DNA of 18,390 bases, from NCBI GenBank assembly GCA_009692395.1, contig SHZG01000018.1, forward strand, positions 1 through 18,390. Direction: 5' to 3'. Origin of the DNA: Methylococcales bacterium. Lineage in GTDB: Bacteria; Pseudomonadota; Gammaproteobacteria; Methylococcales; Methylomonadaceae. This document shows positions 15,738 through 18,390 of the stretch, piece by piece. Every line of letters begins with the position of its first letter. The first letter of the stretch is position 1. Below the pieces are notes generated by a model that was given only the letters and a program-made list of their open reading frames with translations, was not told the DNA's origin and searched no databases. The position numbers were made by a program, and so were the translations under genes.

Positions 15738-15897
15738 TTAAGAATGCGCTTTTTTTACTTTCGCGCTAGTCATCACGGTAGATGTTGATTTTTTCGATGT
15801 GACTACTACCTGTTTAGTTTTTTTCTGTGCGCTTACAGGATTATTAACAGGTGCAGTTAAACTAGCAGATTCACCTTTTAAGTGGTCAAAATTAACA
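15738..15897 (-). pseudogene. Displaced C-terminal part of the proline-rich exported protein (after a frameshift)
   Basis: Minus-strand sequence reading on from the 207-aa gene in the neighbouring frame is open for about 50 codons and has the same composition: it opens PVNFDHLKGESASLTAPV and ends in a Lys/Ser/Thr-rich tail, SAKVKKAHS, at a TAA (15738-15740). Removing one base from the five-G run at 15898-15902 (plus strand) joins it to the upstream gene, giving a 258-aa protein. Confidence 0.6.
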
Positions 15898-16515
15898 GGG
15901 GGTTGTATTAGGTACAAATATTTTAATCGTTGATGGCGGTGTTAACTGTTCTTGTGGCAGCTTTGCTGGTTTCACTGACTTAGGGGAAAGATTCGCTTTA
16001 GCGTCTTCCACAACGACCTTCTGAGGCGTGTCTGAGGAAAATACTTGCGGGATGACAGGTGTTATCGGCTTAACAGCGGATGGCGCGATGGGTTTGAGTG
16101 GTGGTGTCACTATGGGTGTTATTTTTGTTATCTGAGCAATCTGTCCAACAGGCGCAGGAGCTACCGATAAATTGACGGGTTTACCTGTTAAATGTGTGCT
16201 AACCACAGAGTTATCAGAGGAAAATAGCTGTACATCGGTAGGTTTAGTTGTTTTTGTTTTATTGATAGCGATTGCCATTGCTTCTTTTTGCAATACCTTA
16301 TCTATTTTTGCCACCTTATTGATTAACCGAGTACATCCAGTAATATCTTTTTCAGTCATTTTACGGTGTTGTACGGTTTTATTTTTTTTGTGACTCTCAG
16401 TAACAGTTTTTTGTGCTGATTTTGACGACACATTAACAGCAGCGATACTTATATTGGCAACGCAACAACCCATGCTGACCCATAACACTGTCGTTAATAG
16501 TTTAATTTTTTTCAT
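15892..16515 (-). CDS. Proline-rich exported protein of unknown function, probably frameshifted
   Basis: As it stands the gene encodes 207 aa. The start is firm: AGAGGAGT lies about 6 bases before the ATG, and a signal peptide follows (LLTTVLWVSMGCCVANISIAA). The mature part is Lys-rich, then Pro/Val-rich (ITPIVTPPLKPIAPSAVKP), with two FSSD segments (near residues 98 and 158) that may be worn repeats. It ends abruptly after NTTPC at a run of five C (minus strand), and the next frame continues the same style of sequence to 15738, so a one-base insertion is likely. No domain is recognised; Pro/Lys-rich periplasmic linkers of envelope proteins have similar composition. Function unknown. Confidence 0.7.
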   Translation of the reverse strand: MKKIKLLTTVLWVSMGCCVANISIAAVNVSSKSAQKTVTESHKKNKTVQHRKMTEKDITGCTRLINKVAKIDKVLQKEAMAIAINKTKTTKPTDVQLFSSDNSVVSTHLTGKPVNLSVAPAPVGQIAQITKITPIVTPPLKPIAPSAVKPITPVIPQVFSSDTPQKVVVEDAKANLSPKSVKPAKLPQEQLTPPSTIKIFVPNTTPC

Positions 16516-16638
16516 ATTCGTACTCCTCTGCTTAATTGAGTGGCGGTTTAAAGATTACGGCACATCAATTATTGTACGATGCTGCATCATTAAAAACGCA
16601 GTTTAGTCGATAAAGAAACATTTTCTATCAATATAGTG

Positions 16639-16992
16639 CTACAAACCTAATTCAAAGAGCAAACGAATTGACGCATAAATAACTAATCCCATTGCCGAAA
16701 AATAAACACTGTAGAGTAGTGGTCGCGCGCTAAAAGCGCGTAAAAAAGTCTTCGGTTGATGTTGCAAATACAGAGCGCGTTGCGTGATGGCGCGTTGTTG
16801 TTGATAAGCCGCTAACAAAGATTGCGCTGTGACCAATTCAGCGTCATTTCTTAGCCACAGTGCAGGCATGGAAACACCCCAATTACCGGCGGGTGTTTCA
16901 TAAAAATCGATACTTTCTTCAGTAAGTAATTCGCGTATGTCATCGGCTTCATCATCGGGGACACCGCGCAAAGAAAATAATAGTAAACTCAT
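16639..16992 (-). CDS. DUF6164 family protein
   Basis: A 117-aa protein with the DUF6164 pattern: LLLFSLRGVPDDEADDIREL at the start, then IDFYETPAGNWGVSMPALWL, an AYQQQRA helix, and a C-terminal transmembrane segment (YSVYFSAMGLVIYASIRLLF) after a short basic stretch. The N-terminal part is likely cytoplasmic and the C-terminus in the inner membrane. The role of the family is unknown. It lies between the proline-rich protein gene and the YeeE/YedE pair, all on the minus strand. Confidence 0.85.
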   Translation of the reverse strand: MSLLLFSLRGVPDDEADDIRELLTEESIDFYETPAGNWGVSMPALWLRNDAELVTAQSLLAAYQQQRAITQRALYLQHQPKTFLRAFSARPLLYSVYFSAMGLVIYASIRLLFELGL

Positions 16993-17004
16993 AGTCTTAG
17001 GTCA

Positions 17005-17425
17005 TTATTTATGGCGTTCAAAAAGTGCATTATACGCAAAAAAGCCCACACAAATGCTAATAACCATAACAACCGATTCCAGTGAAAACAAACCTAAACC
17101 TGCCACAACAGGGCCTGGGCAATAACCACTCATCCCCCAAACCCACGCCAAAAATAATACCACCGATAATCAACGGCTTATCAATGATGGTTTTTTTAGT
17201 CAGTTGAAACTCCCCGCCAAATAAAGGCATGGATAGCTTACGAATCCATTTAAATGACAGCAATGCCACAGACAACGCACCTACCATGACAAAAAGCAAA
17301 CTGGGATCAAAATGCCCTGTAATGTCTAAAAAATCCTGTACTTTATTAGGATTAATCATCTGTGACAACGACAAACCAACACCGAAAATAATACCCGACA
17401 ATAACGCAATTAAATTAGTTTTCAT
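17005..17425 (-). pseudogene. YeeE/YedE half-transporter, second gene (DUF6691-like), frameshifted
   Basis: Intact reading runs only from 17425 to 17057 (122 aa), and its end (LGDEWLLPRPCCG) is out of frame. Removing one base from the five-C run at 17134-17138 (plus strand) restores the family signature GMSGYCPGPVVAGLGLF and a final helix ending FAYNALFERHK at a TAA (17005-17007), a 139-aa protein. Expected: four transmembrane helices of the YeeE/YedE fold, here as one of two half-length subunits thought to import thiosulfate or other reduced sulfur. It overlaps the preceding half by 4 bases (ATGA). Either a recent pseudogene or a sequence error; the otherwise perfect family match favours very recent damage or error. 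Confidence 0.82.
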
Positions 17426-17807
17426 ACGGTAAGCTCCAACACATGACGCACAATATAAACCGTCAGCATCCCTGAAACCATAAACGCACCCGTCGCCACC
17501 AACGAACGCAAAGACAAATTAGCGAGACCACACACTCCATGCCCACTGATACACCCATTTGCCATTCGCGCGCCAAAACCCACCAGAAAACCACCAATAA
17601 TCAACAACGGTAAAGGATAATGTTGCCGTGGACTATTAAAATCAGGCACGCCCAACTGAAACACTAACGCCCCTAAAATAACCACACTAAAAATAACAGT
17701 CGCCAGAGCTTATCGTGTTTCGACGCGAAAAATCGCCCATTCAAAATACCACTAACGCCAATCAACGCACCACCTGCCAATGCCGAAAACGGCGTAAAAT
17801 TTTCCAA
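17422..17807 (-). pseudogene. YeeE/YedE half-transporter, first gene, frameshifted
   Basis: The intact open frame covers only 17685-17422 (87 aa), but upstream sequence in another frame reads ENFTPFSALAGGALIGVSG and continues to KLWRLLFL, a normal N-terminus of this family. Adding one base near 17686-17687 joins them as LLFLGVVILGALVFQ. The start is then a TTG at 17807 with AGGA 9 bases upstream, giving about 128 aa. The Cys motif GCISGHGVCGLANLSLRS, which carries the sulfur-relay Cys of YeeE-type transporters, is intact. The N-terminal loop between GALIGVSG and NGRFF looks shorter than in relatives, so a small in-frame deletion is also possible. Partner of the next gene, with which it overlaps by 4 bases. 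Confidence 0.78.
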
Positions 17808-18025
17808 AACAGTCAATCCTATAATTTAAGTAAGATACACAAAACGGGACATTTATTATCAGACCTCGACAGTGTTGAAAACCCGATGTCTTATCCTATT
17901 CATGCAATTTGGTAAGTATATTATGAAATTCTACTATATTGTGCAAATTAGCTACTGATGTTATGTACAAGAAAATTTTTGTCCACGAACGACACAAAAA
18001 GCACGAAAAAGATTAAACAATAATT
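17808..18025. other. Intergenic stretch with no gene
   Basis: A+T-rich sequence between the YeeE start and the doubtful ORF at 18026. Apart from short degenerate tandem repeats near its right end, I see no coding frame, tRNA or strong promoter. Confidence 0.6.
17984..18010 (+). repeat. Three degenerate 9-bp tandem repeats
   Basis: CACGAACGA, CACAAAAAG and CACGAAAAA follow one another with the shared form CACgAAnnn. Similar CACGAA-rich strings occur between genes in many proteobacteria. Function unknown. Confidence 0.55.
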
Positions 18026-18343
18026 ATGCTGACGGTAGCGGACAATAGCAAAATATTCTTTATTTATAAAGATGATATTGTTTATGTCCCTGAAGCCAAC
18101 AGTTCGCAAATTGCTAGGATGAGCAAACGTATAGCAGATATTATTCAGTTTAGAGGGTGGAATGCTAATTTTGGTCTTAACGCAAATGTACCATTATTTA
18201 ATAATAATAATAGCAATCAATCTAACTGTTCGTACACTTATGACCACACGATTACCCACAACTCAATCAGAGTTAGCATAAACCGCCCTAGCGATTTCGA
18301 TACCGAAAGCGTAATGCCTGACTTTTTCCATGCCTTCCCATAA
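18026..18343 (+). CDS. Doubtful ORF, possibly the 5' remnant of a gene cut by an insertion sequence
   Basis: An open frame of 105 codons. Its first half (DNSKIFFIYKDDIVYVPEAN, then MSKRIADIIQFRGWNANFG) has plausible protein composition; the middle is an Asn run from an AAT repeat; the last 26 codons lie opposite the transposase coding end and are probably not real. No clear ribosome-binding site. I recognise no family. It may be a leftover N-terminus truncated by the mobile element, or chance. Confidence 0.2.
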   Translation: MLTVADNSKIFFIYKDDIVYVPEANSSQIARMSKRIADIIQFRGWNANFGLNANVPLFNNNNSNQSNCSYTYDHTITHNSIRVSINRPSDFDTESVMPDFFHAFP

Positions 18344-18390
18344 GGTTTTAGCACCTGGGAAGCCATCACTTTTTCTACCTAAGAAGCCGC
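18263..18390 (-). mobile_element. C-terminal end of an IS4/Tn5-type transposase (partial, runs off the window)
   Basis: The minus strand from the window edge reads GFLGRKSDGFPGAKTLWEGM and stops at TGA (18263-18265), 41 residues. The GFLGRKsDGxPGxxTLWxG block is the recognisable C-terminal signature of Tn5-like IS4-family transposases. The rest of the gene lies beyond base 18390. The inverted repeat at this end of the element was not located. Whether it is active cannot be told. Confidence 0.8.

Noticed and set aside
16559..16590. GATGC-T-GCATC mini palindrome upstream of the proline-rich protein as an operator
   Set aside because: Only five-base arms, with no second site or regulator gene nearby; too little to call.
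17715..17915. Plus-strand 66-codon open frame
   Set aside because: It lies opposite the N-terminal part of the first YeeE/YedE gene and has no ribosome-binding site or family likeness.

Overview
The window looks like a chromosomal segment of an A+T-rich gammaproteobacterium. The order pilQ-aroK-aroB-(damX-position ATPase)-hemE, the YafS-like methyltransferase/rnhA pair divergent from mltD, and a yajD gene ending in the NPFADLK tail are all typical of that class. The mix of DUF411, DUF6164 and paired YeeE/YedE half-proteins would fit a methanotroph of the order Methylococcales, but that placement is from memory of family distributions and is only moderately supported. No tRNA, rRNA or CRISPR array was seen.

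Layout. (1) 166-6620, plus strand: the type IV pilus secretin PilQ, shikimate kinase, 3-dehydroquinate synthase, a membrane-anchored P-loop ATPase in the damX position, uroporphyrinogen decarboxylase and a DUF411 metal-binding protein. After pilQ they are packed with gaps or overlaps of a few bases. (2) 6653-10086: an unusual cassette. A plus-strand fusion of a CoaD-like nucleotidyltransferase with an HD phosphohydrolase converges on a minus-strand run of three genes: a small helical protein, a VWA protein with a MIDAS motif, and a short PurA-like protein whose aspartate-binding loop is not recognisable. The two converging genes share one CTAG for both stop codons. (3) 10276-11806: yajD converging on rnhA and a methyltransferase. 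(4) 11898-13481: the lipoprotein lytic transglycosylase MltD, followed by a perfect 37-bp palindrome. (5) 13536-16992, minus strand: a large peptide-type solute-binding protein with a C-terminal membrane anchor and no permease nearby, a proline-rich exported protein with an apparent frameshift, and a DUF6164 protein. (6) 17005-17807, minus strand: two overlapping YeeE/YedE half-transporter genes, each with an apparent single-base frameshift. (7) 17808-18390: intergenic sequence with short tandem repeats, a doubtful ORF, and the C-terminal end of an IS4/Tn5-type transposase running off the window.

The most interesting part is region 2. A nucleotidyltransferase, an HD phosphohydrolase, an amidoligase-type GTPase related to adenylosuccinate synthetase, a VWA protein and a small helical protein sit together between ordinary housekeeping genes. 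Inference: they may make, remove or respond to a nucleotide-like small molecule; the product and purpose are unknown. The second pattern is three apparent single-base indels in three neighbouring minus-strand genes (15.9-17.7 kb), which means either local gene decay or local sequence error.
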